From the NCBI GenBank assembly GCA_017305195.1, contig JAFKMU010000065.1:1-55020 (forward strand): a stretch of DNA of 55,020 nucleotides, written 5' to 3'. A program made the translations under genes and the position numbers. Origin of the DNA: Verrucomicrobiota bacterium. Lineage in GTDB: Bacteria; Verrucomicrobiota; Verrucomicrobiia; Chthoniobacterales; Terrimicrobiaceae. Under the pieces are notes generated by a model that had not been told where the DNA came from, did not search any database, and saw only the letters and a list, made by a program, of their open reading frames with translations. Of the stretch, positions 1-8,175 are shown in pieces. How positions within the stretch are numbered: position 1 is the stretch's first letter; every line of letters starts with the position of its first letter.

Positions 1-445
1 GGAACTGGAGGGCGAATGTTGCCAAAATGGAGAACACGGAGGCGATTGGCACGGTAAGTCGGGGAAAATAGACTTTGCTGAATATCTGTGCATTGGCCGT
101 GAAAACTCCAGAGCAGCGCATCAGGCAGGACGAAAAAAGCCCCCACATTACGATGCCGGGCATGTAAAAAATAAAGGGTGGCACGCCTGAGGTGCCCATT
201 TTGGCGATCTGACCAAAGACCAAGGCAAAGGCTATTGTCGTCAGCAACGGCTGAAGAATAAACCATAAGGGACCAAGTATCGTTTGCTTGTAGGTGGATA
301 CAAAATCCCGACGAAAGAGCAGATAGATCAAGTCACGATATCGCCAGACATCTGCGAGATTTAGGTCAAACCAGGAACGCCTGGCGCTAATAATGCGATC
401 CCACTTTTCCGGGGATGCATCGGGAGCTTTTACGAGACTATCCAT
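1..445 (-). CDS. ABC-2 type polysaccharide export permease (partial, N-terminal 148 residues)
   Basis: Open frame on the minus strand from an ATG at 445 to the left edge of the window, with no stop, so the C-terminus is missing. The only ATG after an upstream in-frame TGA begins MDSLVKAPDASPEKW. About residues 30-50 carry the amphipathic start typical of Wzm/TagG/RfbA-type permeases (DVWRYRDLIYLLFRRDFVS, then YKQTILGPLWFILQPLLTT), followed by membrane segments and KVYFPRLTVPIASV. This family forms the inner-membrane channel that exports O-antigen, teichoic acid or capsule chains together with a Wzt-type ATPase, which would lie outside the window. Third codon positions are richer in A/T than in the genes to the right, which may mean recent acquisition. 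Family is clear; the exported glycan is unknown. Confidence 0.85.
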   Translation of the reverse strand, partial: MDSLVKAPDASPEKWDRIISARRSWFDLNLADVWRYRDLIYLLFRRDFVSTYKQTILGPLWFILQPLLTTIAFALVFGQIAKMGTSGVPPFIFYMPGIVMWGLFSSCLMRCSGVFTANAQIFSKVYFPRLTVPIASVFSILATFALQF

Positions 446-567
446 TAAGAGGAAAAATTCCGGGCATGCTGCCGCCCTTGGTCACTCGCATTGGGCGAAA
501 CCATTTTTTCGGTTTTAAGATGTTGGTTTTCGTCTGGTTCACAGACGGTGCTCCTCTTGGGAGCAGG

Positions 568-1080
568 TCATCGGACGAGGAACTTCAAGATCCAGGGGAG
601 CATCTTGTTGCCCTTTTCGAGCCAGTGCTTGAGTCGCTCGATCTTCATCATGGTGGCCTTTCGCTGCTCGGGGGTCATGTCGGCGGAGAGTTGCTCCATG
701 CGACGGATGCGCTCGAGGGCGCGCTCCATGCGGGGGTGGAGCTCTTCCTTGATGAAGGCGGTGGCAAATTTGCTCAGCTCCAGATCGGCGACGTAATGAT
801 CACGCCGGTCTCCAGGGACGTAGGTCGCTTTTACGGCTCCGACGCCGCGGAGGAGCTTGAGTCCCTGGCTGGCGGCACCGAGGCTGATATTGAGACGGCT
901 CATGATTTCATCCATCGCCAAAGGCTTCGGAGCGACGAAAAGAAGCCCGTAAATTTCCCCGACTGATTTTGGCAACCCAATCAGTTTCAGGAAGTTAATA
1001 AACATCTGGATAGCCTCAATCTCGAGCTCCGACAGTTCTTTGCCCGCTTCCTCTGGCAAGGTGATGGATTTTTCCAGCAT
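568..1080 (-). CDS. GbsR/MarR-type transcriptional regulator
   Basis: 170 residues, with no signal peptide or membrane segment. Residues about 35-105 look like a winged helix: GLPKSVGEIYGLLFVAP, then a recognition-helix region MSRLNISLGAASQGLKLLRG, then a wing with YVPGDRRDHYVAD. The charged helical C-terminus (about 110-170, with RMERALERIRRMEQL) probably dimerises. This is the GbsR/MarR family. In Verrucomicrobia such regulators often sit beside surface-polysaccharide genes, and here the gene lies upstream of and in line with the export permease, so it may control that cluster; this is inferred from position. It starts at ATG 1080 without a visible Shine-Dalgarno sequence. The 122 bases to the next gene hold only a 5-bp hairpin, GCTCC-CAAGA-GGAGC, without a T run. 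Confidence 0.8.
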   Translation of the reverse strand: MLEKSITLPEEAGKELSELEIEAIQMFINFLKLIGLPKSVGEIYGLLFVAPKPLAMDEIMSRLNISLGAASQGLKLLRGVGAVKATYVPGDRRDHYVADLELSKFATAFIKEELHPRMERALERIRRMEQLSADMTPEQRKATMMKIERLKHWLEKGNKMLPWILKFLVR

Positions 1081-1635
1081 GTCTGCGGCAAGATGTATGC
1101 TCGGCCTTCAATAATTTCAATAAAAAATGAAGTCCCGGACTTTAGCCAGCTTTCGCTGCCAGAAGAGTATCACTCTCCATTTATTATCATTCTTTAGTAA
1201 GATCGATCTGATTTCTACGGGAGTGGTTTAATTCCATCTGTGATCGCTGATCGGGAAATGCCGGGGCGACATGGCACGGTGGCTGCGATATGGCTGCCTG
1301 GATACCTGCTGCCCCGACGGTCGATGCGCCAGGACGGCCCTTGCCGCCGCCGCGCCATGGATACAGATTGATTTCATCTGCCCTGGGTGTTCAGCCCCGG
1401 AGAGAGGCGGAACATCGACCGGGTGAGATGGTCTCATTTGCACCCTAGGAGAGGTTTTACGCGGCAGATGCTGCTGGTGATCAGTGAGAGGGCAGGAGGA
1501 TCGGGCTATACCAAAAACTCACCCCTGGTTATCGAGGTTTATCGCTCCGGGGGGCGTCTCCCTGACGGAGCGGCACATTGCATATTGCAGTGTCCCTCGC
1601 GTCACATGTACGGTGCCCGATTCCCTGATGAAACA
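1081..1635. other. Intergenic region of 555 bases, no gene seen
   Basis: The part at about 1100-1235 is AT-rich and probably carries the promoter of the GbsR/MarR regulator on the minus strand and perhaps one for the FkbM gene on the plus strand. From about 1240 to 1635 the sequence is GC-rich. The frame of the FkbM gene stays open there, but the encoded stretch is Arg-rich and unlike any known methyltransferase N-terminus, so I read it as non-coding. No RNA gene, repeat or clear terminator was found. Confidence 0.5.
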
Positions 1636-2382
1636 ATGTTGAAGCGCCTGGTCTCATACTCTCTCCGTCAATTGGGTTTCGAGCTGCGTCGCATTGACTT
1701 GGCAAATCGCAGGCTTTCCCCTCTCGAGTCGTTCCTGAAGACATGGACGCGGATCGGTCCGGCACCCTCGTTCATCATTGATGTCGGCGCGAACCATGGA
1801 AAATGGACCCGCACCGCGCTCCAGTTTTTTCCCGATGCGGACTACCTCCTGATCGAACCGCAAAGCGAGCTGCAGGCGCACTCTGCGGAGCTTCTCGGAA
1901 GCGGCAAGGTTCGGTGGATCACAGCGGGTGTCGGCGAGCAGGCGGGGGAGATGATGCTTTCGCTGACGACTCGCGATGACAGCGCCAACTTTAGACTGTC
2001 CCGGGAGGAGGCGCAGCGCCAGGGCATCCCCCAGCGCGCGGTTCCCATCACGACTCTCGATGATGTCGTGCGCTCGGAAGGCCGGGTGCCGGATATCGTC
2101 AAAATCGATGCCGAGGGACTCGACCTGAGCGTGTTGCGAGGTGCATCGAGCTTGCTGGGGAAAACAGAGGTGTTTCTCGTGGAGTGCGGCGTCTGCTGCC
2201 AGGAGCTGGAAAACTCCTTTCACGCCATTTACTCGTTCTTGAGCTCCCACGGCTATCGTCTCTTCGACTTCACCGATTTCAACCGCGCACCGCGGAGCCA
2301 AACGCTCTGGCTCACCGAGCTGGTCTTCGTGCGCGAGGACTCCGCCGCGTGGCGGCATGATCTCCTGCGCAGTTACGAGTAG
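1636..2382 (+). CDS. FkbM-family SAM-dependent methyltransferase
   Basis: 248 residues from ATG 1636, chosen because MLKRLVSYSLRQLGFELRR is a typical FkbM N-terminus and the frame upstream is low-quality. SAM-binding motif I is FIIDVGANHGKWT (about 47-58), followed by the acidic residue in LLIEPQ (E74). The later motif DIVKIDAEGLDLSVLRGA is the family hallmark. FkbM enzymes O-methylate hydroxyl groups, commonly on sugars of surface polysaccharides. The setting among glycosyltransferases supports sugar methylation, which would modify or cap the glycan. It converges with the glycosyltransferase to the right. Confidence 0.85.
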   Translation: MLKRLVSYSLRQLGFELRRIDLANRRLSPLESFLKTWTRIGPAPSFIIDVGANHGKWTRTALQFFPDADYLLIEPQSELQAHSAELLGSGKVRWITAGVGEQAGEMMLSLTTRDDSANFRLSREEAQRQGIPQRAVPITTLDDVVRSEGRVPDIVKIDAEGLDLSVLRGASSLLGKTEVFLVECGVCCQELENSFHAIYSFLSSHGYRLFDFTDFNRAPRSQTLWLTELVFVREDSAAWRHDLLRSYE

Positions 2383-2397
2383 CCACTCGCCCGGGCC

Positions 2398-2424
2398 CTG
2401 GGGGGCACCCAGACGTTATTTTTC
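2398..2424 (+). terminator. Possible intrinsic terminator after the FkbM gene
   Basis: Stem CTGGG (2398-2402), loop GGGCA, stem CCCAG (2408-2412), followed by ACGTTATTTTT. The stem is only 5 bp and the T run is interrupted, so the call is weak. Confidence 0.35.
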
Positions 2425-2426
2425 GG

Positions 2427-3374
2427 CTATTTCAGATGAGACGTGCGCCGGATCAAAGCATGCAGTTCGTTGTGATAGCGCAGCTGGGTTTGCAGGATGA
2501 AACTGATGCTGAGGCTGAGTGCGCCCAGGATGGCGAATCCCACCGCCAGCAGCGCCAGAGGCACGTGGTAAACGTATCGGAAGATGGCGTAGTCAACGAT
2601 CGGCAGCACACCGGCCGCCAGACTCAGGAGCAGAAAGATCGCCGCGACGAGTCCAAAAAACAGCCCTGGGCGGTAATCACGGCAAATGAGCGCAAAAGCC
2701 CAGACGACCAGCGCACCGTCGCGGTAGGTATTGAGTTTGGAAAAGCTTCCTTCTGGGCGTGATCCGTAGGGAGTGTCGATCTCGGCGACGCGGTATCCCT
2801 TGGAGAGTGCCTGCAGGGTCATCTCGATCTCGATCTGAAAACCGGAGGCGTAAAGTGGAATGCTTTTTACGAAGTTGCGCGTGAAAACGCGGTATCCACT
2901 GAAGACATCCTCGATCGGCGCGCGAAACGCGGAGCGGATGAGCCAGCAGACGAACTGGTTGCCGAGCTGGTGCATCGGGCGGTAGGCGCCAGCCAGTTCC
3001 TCCTTGGGCGTGCAGCGTTTTCCGACGAGCATGTCGACGGAGAGCTCGTGAAAGGTCTTGAGGAGTTCGGGCGCGGAATCCGCCGAGTAGGTCGAGTCGC
3101 CATCCACCATGATGTAGATATCGGCCTCGATCGTGGAAAACATATGCCGCACGACGCAGCCTTTCCCTTGATCCGGGGAATAAACCACCTTGGCTCCAGC
3201 CGCGCGGGCCACCTCGGAGGTGCGGTCTGTGCTGCGATTGTCAAAGACCCAGATCGTTGCCTCGGGCAGCACGCGCTGAAAATCGGCGACCACTTTGGCG
3301 ACGGTCTTCTCCTCGTTGTAACAGGGCACGAGTACCGCTATGGACGGCGAGGTGGGAGACAGGGAGTTGGCCAT
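2427..3374 (-). CDS. Family 2 glycosyltransferase with C-terminal membrane anchor
   Basis: 315 residues from ATG 3374. The frame is open further upstream but would overlap the preceding gene and encodes Pro/Arg-rich shadow sequence. The GT-A fold starts at VLVPCYNEEKTV (about 14-25); the metal-binding DGD is at residues 91-93 within IYIMVDGDSTYSAD. The acceptor region contains SGYRVFTRNF and FQIEIEMTLQAL. Two or three hydrophobic helices end the protein (about 235-305). This layout matches glycosyltransferases that load a sugar onto a lipid carrier or extend a lipid-linked glycan at the inner membrane. It lies 11 bases after the GT-C-like gene and is probably in its operon. Confidence 0.85.
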   Translation of the reverse strand: MANSLSPTSPSIAVLVPCYNEEKTVAKVVADFQRVLPEATIWVFDNRSTDRTSEVARAAGAKVVYSPDQGKGCVVRHMFSTIEADIYIMVDGDSTYSADSAPELLKTFHELSVDMLVGKRCTPKEELAGAYRPMHQLGNQFVCWLIRSAFRAPIEDVFSGYRVFTRNFVKSIPLYASGFQIEIEMTLQALSKGYRVAEIDTPYGSRPEGSFSKLNTYRDGALVVWAFALICRDYRPGLFFGLVAAIFLLLSLAAGVLPIVDYAIFRYVYHVPLALLAVGFAILGALSLSISFILQTQLRYHNELHALIRRTSHLK

Positions 3375-3385
3375 GGCAAGATGAG

Positions 3386-5068
3386 TCACGAACGGGTTGG
3401 GAGATATTTCCGCACGAGCGGCTGGAGGTACTTCCAGGCCACAGGACGGAGATAATGTGCGGCAACAACCAAGACGAACCCGGCCATCGCCGTCAAGGCG
3501 AAGAGAAGGAATCCTCCGAGGCTGATGCGGTATCGCTGGATGTCCAGAGCATGGACGAGGGAAACCGTGAGAGCATTGCCCATGGGTGCGGAGAAGAGGA
3601 TCATCGCTCCCCAGGCGGCGAGCCGATAAGGGGCCAGCGGCGGCCGGACCAGGACCACGCCGAACGCGACGATAAAGAGGATCATGGTCGGGATGTTGAG
3701 CCTCGTTGCGATCTTTGCCCAGTCCCGCCCGACCTTGCTCCGATGGAGTTTGGGCAGGTGCTGGGTCATTGCCGCCGCCTGGTCCAGATAGACCCGGCAC
3801 ATCTCCTGCACCTGCGGCGTGTAGTCGTCGACCACGTCCATGCCGAAGGAGCTACCGGTCGACTTCGCGATGCGTTTCCACACCAGATCGGCTCGGTAAA
3901 AGGTCGAGCCGGAAGGCAGGAGGACGTGGCTCATTTGAGTAAGCACCTTGTTTGCCATTCCCGCGGGATTCGTCAGGGCGGTGGTGAGATAGAGCCTGAT
4001 GCAATAGGAGCGGAACTTCTCAGGATCTCCTCCGGCGTAGTTGTAGAGGGAGATCATGAAATGCGAGCGGTAGAAGAGGTAGTCGGGATTGAAGCCGAGC
4101 TTCTCGTAGTTGTGCTGCATCGTCTCCGCGACGTGCATCTCGCTGCGCAGTTCGGTGAGCAAGGTCTCCAGCCGCGCCTTCTCCGGGTCTCCGGCAGGCA
4201 TCGCGGCCGCATCGGCGGTCAGCTTTTTCTCAATCAGCCGCGAATGAATCGTGAAAAGCGTGGAGGGAAGAAACGTGCGAGACCGCTTGTCTTTGACGAA
4301 CCAGAGTTCCGGCGGGAGCCAGAGGAAAACCCCGCACAGGAGCACACCGAGCGCGGGACCAATGAGCCGGGCGCGAAGCGGCAACCCTTTGCCGACAATG
4401 CCGACGAAGATGGGAGCGATCGTCGCAAGAAAGGCAAAGAGCCAGCTGGGTTTGAGCAACAGGCAAGCGTAGGCAAAAAACAGCGCCCCGGCTGCCGCAA
4501 GGACGGCGAGCAGCGCATGGGGTTGCTTCCAGCGACACCAGCAATAGGCCAGGAGGCAGGCCAGCTGGGCATAGCCAAAGAACTGCATGACAGACTCCGG
4601 CCGGAGAGCCGACTCGAGGAAGATGAGCTGCGGATTGACTCCCTGCATCCAGATGGGGATGGCTCCGGCAAGAGTAAGGATCAACCGGACCCAGGGCGAA
4701 AAATCGAAGAATGACACCCAGATGCGCCAGGTCACGGCCATGAGGATGATCGCCAGATATCCCAGCGCCTGCTGCCAGTAGAAGACCCCGGCAAAGCTGC
4801 CCGTGGTCTTGAGGAAAAGCGTCACCAGGCCCGGGTAGAGCCAGTCTCGGCCATTGGTCTGCTGAAACCCCTGGCCGCTCAGCCAGGAGAGCGCGGGATT
4901 GATGTAGCCCCAGGTGTCCGGATCGCCAAAGGGTATCGGGGCGAGCGGCGCCCGCGCCTGCCATGCGCAAAAAAGGAGAAACGCCAGGACCAGCCACTCA
5001 ATGCCCGCCGGAGCCACTTTAGCAAGGCCCCCGAGGGATGGTATTGTCCGAGTATTTTCGCGATTCAT
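3386..5068 (-). CDS. Large membrane protein, GT-C glycosyltransferase-like
   Basis: 560 residues from ATG 5068 (a GTG directly before it, at 5071, is equally possible). It has about ten to twelve hydrophobic helices. The first extracytoplasmic loop contains PFGDPDTWGYINPAL; acidic residues in that position are typical of GT-C enzymes that use polyprenyl-phosphate sugars. A large soluble part (about residues 275-410) lies between two membrane blocks, with charged helices around AGDPEKARLETLLTELRSEM. I do not recognise a specific family. The neighbours (glycosyltransferase family 2 downstream, a second such membrane protein upstream) make a role in surface-glycan assembly likely; this is inference. 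Confidence 0.6.
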   Translation of the reverse strand: MNRENTRTIPSLGGLAKVAPAGIEWLVLAFLLFCAWQARAPLAPIPFGDPDTWGYINPALSWLSGQGFQQTNGRDWLYPGLVTLFLKTTGSFAGVFYWQQALGYLAIILMAVTWRIWVSFFDFSPWVRLILTLAGAIPIWMQGVNPQLIFLESALRPESVMQFFGYAQLACLLAYCWCRWKQPHALLAVLAAAGALFFAYACLLLKPSWLFAFLATIAPIFVGIVGKGLPLRARLIGPALGVLLCGVFLWLPPELWFVKDKRSRTFLPSTLFTIHSRLIEKKLTADAAAMPAGDPEKARLETLLTELRSEMHVAETMQHNYEKLGFNPDYLFYRSHFMISLYNYAGGDPEKFRSYCIRLYLTTALTNPAGMANKVLTQMSHVLLPSGSTFYRADLVWKRIAKSTGSSFGMDVVDDYTPQVQEMCRVYLDQAAAMTQHLPKLHRSKVGRDWAKIATRLNIPTMILFIVAFGVVLVRPPLAPYRLAAWGAMILFSAPMGNALTVSLVHALDIQRYRISLGGFLLFALTAMAGFVLVVAAHYLRPVAWKYLQPLVRKYLPTRS

Positions 5069-5150
5069 CACGGTTGCCTACCGGGCCACCCGTCATCGGG
5101 CAAGAGGAAAGCTCGCCGGGCCGGAGAGCAGATCCCGGCAACGCAGCGGG

Positions 5151-6989
5151 TCATTGCGCAGCCGCCGAACCGTCGCGCAAATACACCTCCTGACGCCCGA
5201 AGGTCCCGCCCAGATGGTAGTGCGACCGGATATACTCGTAGGTATCAGCGGCCCATTGAGAGAATTGGGAGGCGTCGTTTTTATTGATCTGCCGATTGTC
5301 GATCACCACGGCGGCGGGAGCATATTTCGCGAGTTCGGCCAGCGTTTCCCGATGGAAATCCGCCCCCGCCGTAGCGTTGTCGATGTAGAGGTTGTACTCG
5401 TAGGAAGGGCGGTTCGCGAAAAAGTTGATCGTCGGCGCGTACGGGTAGCAGACAACATACTCGCCCGGTTTGGTCCGGGTGCGCAGGAGGTCGTAGACGC
5501 CCTGCATTTCTGCCAGCTCCTTCTTCTTCAGCCAGACATGGACGCCATTCTCGGCGACAAACTCGTAGCGTCGCTTGCTCTTTGCCGCGATCGTCCCCGC
5601 GGATTCCTTCGGAAACGAATGGTAGGCGTACAGACCCGCATCGATGACCGCCAGGATCACCACCATCCACGCCACGGCGATCCCCGCCGCACCCAGGCGG
5701 CGGCAATGCCGCAAGGCACACCAGCCCGCCAGCGCCAGAGCAACCAGAAACGGAGCCATGAATTCGCTGAGGTGCGGCGTATCGGGGCGGAAAAAATAGT
5801 ATTGGGGAAAGAGCGTCAGCGAGCAGCCCAGGGCGACGAGCACGGTCAGACAATCCGCCATCGCCTCTTCGCGCCGTCGGATCAAGGCCACGAGCAGGGC
5901 GATAGAAAAACCTCCGACAAACAGCGGAGCCAGCAGCAGAGGGAGGTGGATGATCGCGGCAAACGCCCGGTCGTAAAAAACCGGCAGGGTCCAGGCGTCG
6001 CTCACGGGCGGCCGTTGCAGGGAACTCCGGTCGATGGGGCGCTCGGGAGCATCCTGCTTGGCCGCTGGGAGGCTGGCCGCCGCCGTCTCTTCCGGAGCCG
6101 CCGCCGGGGCTGATGCGCCTGCCGAAGGCTCAGGCGAGCCTGTAGTCGCGGCAAAAAGACCCGTGCGGACAAGGTGAAACCAGCTCAGGTACTGGCCGAT
6201 AAACTGCTGGTCAAAGCCGCGAGCCCGGGCATCAAAGTAAACCGGCAGTTGCAGCCCCACCGCGACCAGCAGGGACATCGCTGTTCCGAGGGCAGACACG
6301 CCGATTCGCTGCCCCAGCCGCCCCGGAAAAACGCATGGGCCCAGCAAGGCCAGCCCCAGCATGATGATCGTAAAAAACAGGCCCAGGTCGACCCGGATGA
6401 GGTAGGTCAACCCCAGCCCCGCACCGGCCGCCGCCATCCAGACCAGCCGGAAAGCAGGCGCCTTGTGCCGAAACACGTAAGCCTGCAGGAACAGGTACAT
6501 GTTCAGCAGCCCCAAAAACGGCATGTAGTTGCGGAAAATCATGCCAGGGATCAGCACGATCAGCGCAGCCACCCCCACCGAAAGGAAACCGCGCCCCGTG
6601 GCGCGACGCATGGTGAAAAACGCCAACAGCCCCGAGCAGGTGCAAATGACGAAAAAATAAATCCGTAGCGCCACGTAACTCGGCCCGACGACCTGAAACA
6701 GCCACACGACGGGGTAAAACCACATCACATTGTAACCGAGGAAGGTATCCGCGATGGGGCGCTGGCCATCCAGCAGGCGCAGAGCGATCACCGCCGCCGT
6801 GCCACCCTCGCCGCTCAGGTTCAGCCCCGACCGGTAATATTGGGCATAATAGACAACCGCCATGAGGAGGACGAGCAGCCAGCCATGGCGGGCGAGCACT
6901 CCGTCAACCGAAGCTGCCGCAGACCGTGCGTCCAGATGGGCGATCCGGGAGGAAATCCGTTTCCAGAGCAGTGAGGGGAGTCCGGTCAT
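5151..6989 (-). CDS. Large membrane protein, GT-C glycosyltransferase-like
   Basis: 612 residues from ATG 6989. About eleven hydrophobic helices occupy residues 30-480. The first periplasmic loop has YYRSGLNLSGEGGTAAVIAL, similar in placement to the acidic motif loop of GT-C enzymes. A Pro/Ala-rich stretch lies in the middle (around SPEPSAGASAPAAAPEETAA) and a soluble C-terminus follows (about 490-612: GVYDLLRTRTKPGEYVVCYP ... YEYNLYIDN). That C-terminal part resembles the periplasmic domain that follows the membrane block in undecaprenyl-phosphate glucosyltransferase-like and mannosyltransferase-like proteins. The acceptor is unknown. It precedes the other GT-C-like gene by 82 bases on the same strand. 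Confidence 0.6.
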   Translation of the reverse strand: MTGLPSLLWKRISSRIAHLDARSAAASVDGVLARHGWLLVLLMAVVYYAQYYRSGLNLSGEGGTAAVIALRLLDGQRPIADTFLGYNVMWFYPVVWLFQVVGPSYVALRIYFFVICTCSGLLAFFTMRRATGRGFLSVGVAALIVLIPGMIFRNYMPFLGLLNMYLFLQAYVFRHKAPAFRLVWMAAAGAGLGLTYLIRVDLGLFFTIIMLGLALLGPCVFPGRLGQRIGVSALGTAMSLLVAVGLQLPVYFDARARGFDQQFIGQYLSWFHLVRTGLFAATTGSPEPSAGASAPAAAPEETAAASLPAAKQDAPERPIDRSSLQRPPVSDAWTLPVFYDRAFAAIIHLPLLLAPLFVGGFSIALLVALIRRREEAMADCLTVLVALGCSLTLFPQYYFFRPDTPHLSEFMAPFLVALALAGWCALRHCRRLGAAGIAVAWMVVILAVIDAGLYAYHSFPKESAGTIAAKSKRRYEFVAENGVHVWLKKKELAEMQGVYDLLRTRTKPGEYVVCYPYAPTINFFANRPSYEYNLYIDNATAGADFHRETLAELAKYAPAAVVIDNRQINKNDASQFSQWAADTYEYIRSHYHLGGTFGRQEVYLRDGSAAAQ

Positions 6990-7103
6990 GGGCAGGTCGC
7001 CGCACCCCGTCCAAAGGAGGAGTGGCCGTGGTAACTATGCGCGGTCGAGCCCATTGAGGGCTAGCAACGACATTGAGGATGGCATTTCAAGAAAAAATGA
7101 AAT

Positions 7104-7130
7104 TCCCGCGCCCCCGGGATCGGCTTTTTT
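7104..7130 (+). terminator. Possible terminator or attenuator hairpin before the GT2 gene
   Basis: Stem TCCCG (7104-7108), loop CGCCCC, stem CGGGA (7115-7119), then TCGGC and a run of six T (7125-7130). It lies about 40 bases before the start of the plus-strand operon, in its leader if the promoter is upstream. The short stem makes function uncertain. Confidence 0.3.
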
Positions 7131-7169
7131 CTGGCACTCGGGAAATTTTGGTCCGATGCTGCCCGGCTG

Positions 7170-8171
7170 ATGATTTCACTGACGGTTCCGATTTATAACG
7201 AGGAAGGCTCGATCGAGCCCTTGTTCGAAAAAGTACGGGCTGTCATGGACCCCTATGGCAAGCCATGGGAAATCATCTTCGTCAATGACGGTAGCGTCGA
7301 CCGGAGCGCCCAGATCCTGGACCGCATCGCAGCGGACCACCCGCAGGTCAAGGTGATCCACTTCCGGCGCAACTTTGGCCAGACGGCGGCCATGATGGCG
7401 GGTTTCGACTACGCCTCGGGCGATGTCATCATCCCCATGGATGGCGACGGCCAGAATGACCCGCACGACATTCCCCGCATGCTCGAGCAGATCGAGGCGG
7501 GATACGACGTGTGCTCCGGGTGGCGCAAGGACCGGCAGGACAATGCCCTCCAGCGCAACCTCCCGAGCATCTTGGCCAACAAGCTCATCTCGGCGGTCTC
7601 CGGGGTGCAGTTGCACGATTTTGGCTGTTCGCTGAAAGCCTACCGCGCCGAGGTGATCAAAAACGTCCGCCTCTACGGCGAGATGCACCGGTTCCTGCCC
7701 ATCTATGCCAAGTGGCACGGGGCTCGCATTACAGAGATCCCCGTCAACCACTATGCCCGCACCGCCGGATCGTCGAAATACGGCCTCGAGCGCGTCGTCA
7801 AGGTGTTGATGGATCTCGTGACGGTGAAGTTCATGGACAAGTTCATGCTCAAGCCGATGTACCTTTTCGGCTTCTGGGGCATCCTGTTCTTCCTCGCCTC
7901 GCTCGGCTTCACGATCTGGACCTTTTACATGCGCACCCGCGGGTATTATTTCACCGCGACGCCGCTGCCGATGATGGCGGTCTTTTCCTTCATGACGGGC
8001 GTGATCTGCGTCCTCATGGGTCTGCTCGCGGAGATGGTGACGCGCACCTTCCACGAGTCGCAGGGAAAATCGATTTATATCGTGCGCAGCACGCGCAATG
8101 TGAGCCCCGGCGCCACCGTAACCGAGGTGCCCTTCGACGCGGGCAGGGCGGTTTCCTCCGCCATCCGCTAA
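7170..8171 (+). CDS. Family 2 glycosyltransferase, DPM1/GtrB-like, membrane-anchored
   Basis: 333 residues. The GT-A domain begins MISLTVPIYNEEGSIEPLF; FVNDGS lies near residue 38, the metal-binding DGDGQNDP is at 91-98, and KWHGARITEIPVNHYAR follows. Two C-terminal membrane helices lie at about 232-255 and 268-292. This is the architecture of polyprenyl-phosphate glucosyl/mannosyltransferases (GtrB, DPM1 and ArnC relatives), which make the lipid-phosphate sugar donor used by GT-C enzymes. Two GT-C-like membrane proteins encoded just to the left could be its consumers; that link is inference. It is the first gene of a four-gene plus-strand operon: the next start is only 4 bases away. Confidence 0.85.
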   Translation: MISLTVPIYNEEGSIEPLFEKVRAVMDPYGKPWEIIFVNDGSVDRSAQILDRIAADHPQVKVIHFRRNFGQTAAMMAGFDYASGDVIIPMDGDGQNDPHDIPRMLEQIEAGYDVCSGWRKDRQDNALQRNLPSILANKLISAVSGVQLHDFGCSLKAYRAEVIKNVRLYGEMHRFLPIYAKWHGARITEIPVNHYARTAGSSKYGLERVVKVLMDLVTVKFMDKFMLKPMYLFGFWGILFFLASLGFTIWTFYMRTRGYYFTATPLPMMAVFSFMTGVICVLMGLLAEMVTRTFHESQGKSIYIVRSTRNVSPGATVTEVPFDAGRAVSSAIR

Positions 8172-8175
8172 CATC

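Noticed and set aside
3375..3800. Long N-terminal extension of the minus-strand glycosyltransferase
   Set aside because: The extra part lies wholly inside the preceding membrane-protein gene in another frame and has Pro/Arg-rich shadow composition; ATG 3374 gives the expected N-terminus.
3257..4714. Long plus-strand open frame opposite the GT-C-like and glycosyltransferase genes
   Set aside because: Antisense shadow of GC-rich genes, with charged low-complexity translation and no motif. The same holds for the large open frames opposite asnB, the pyrophosphatase, ccsA and nuoG.
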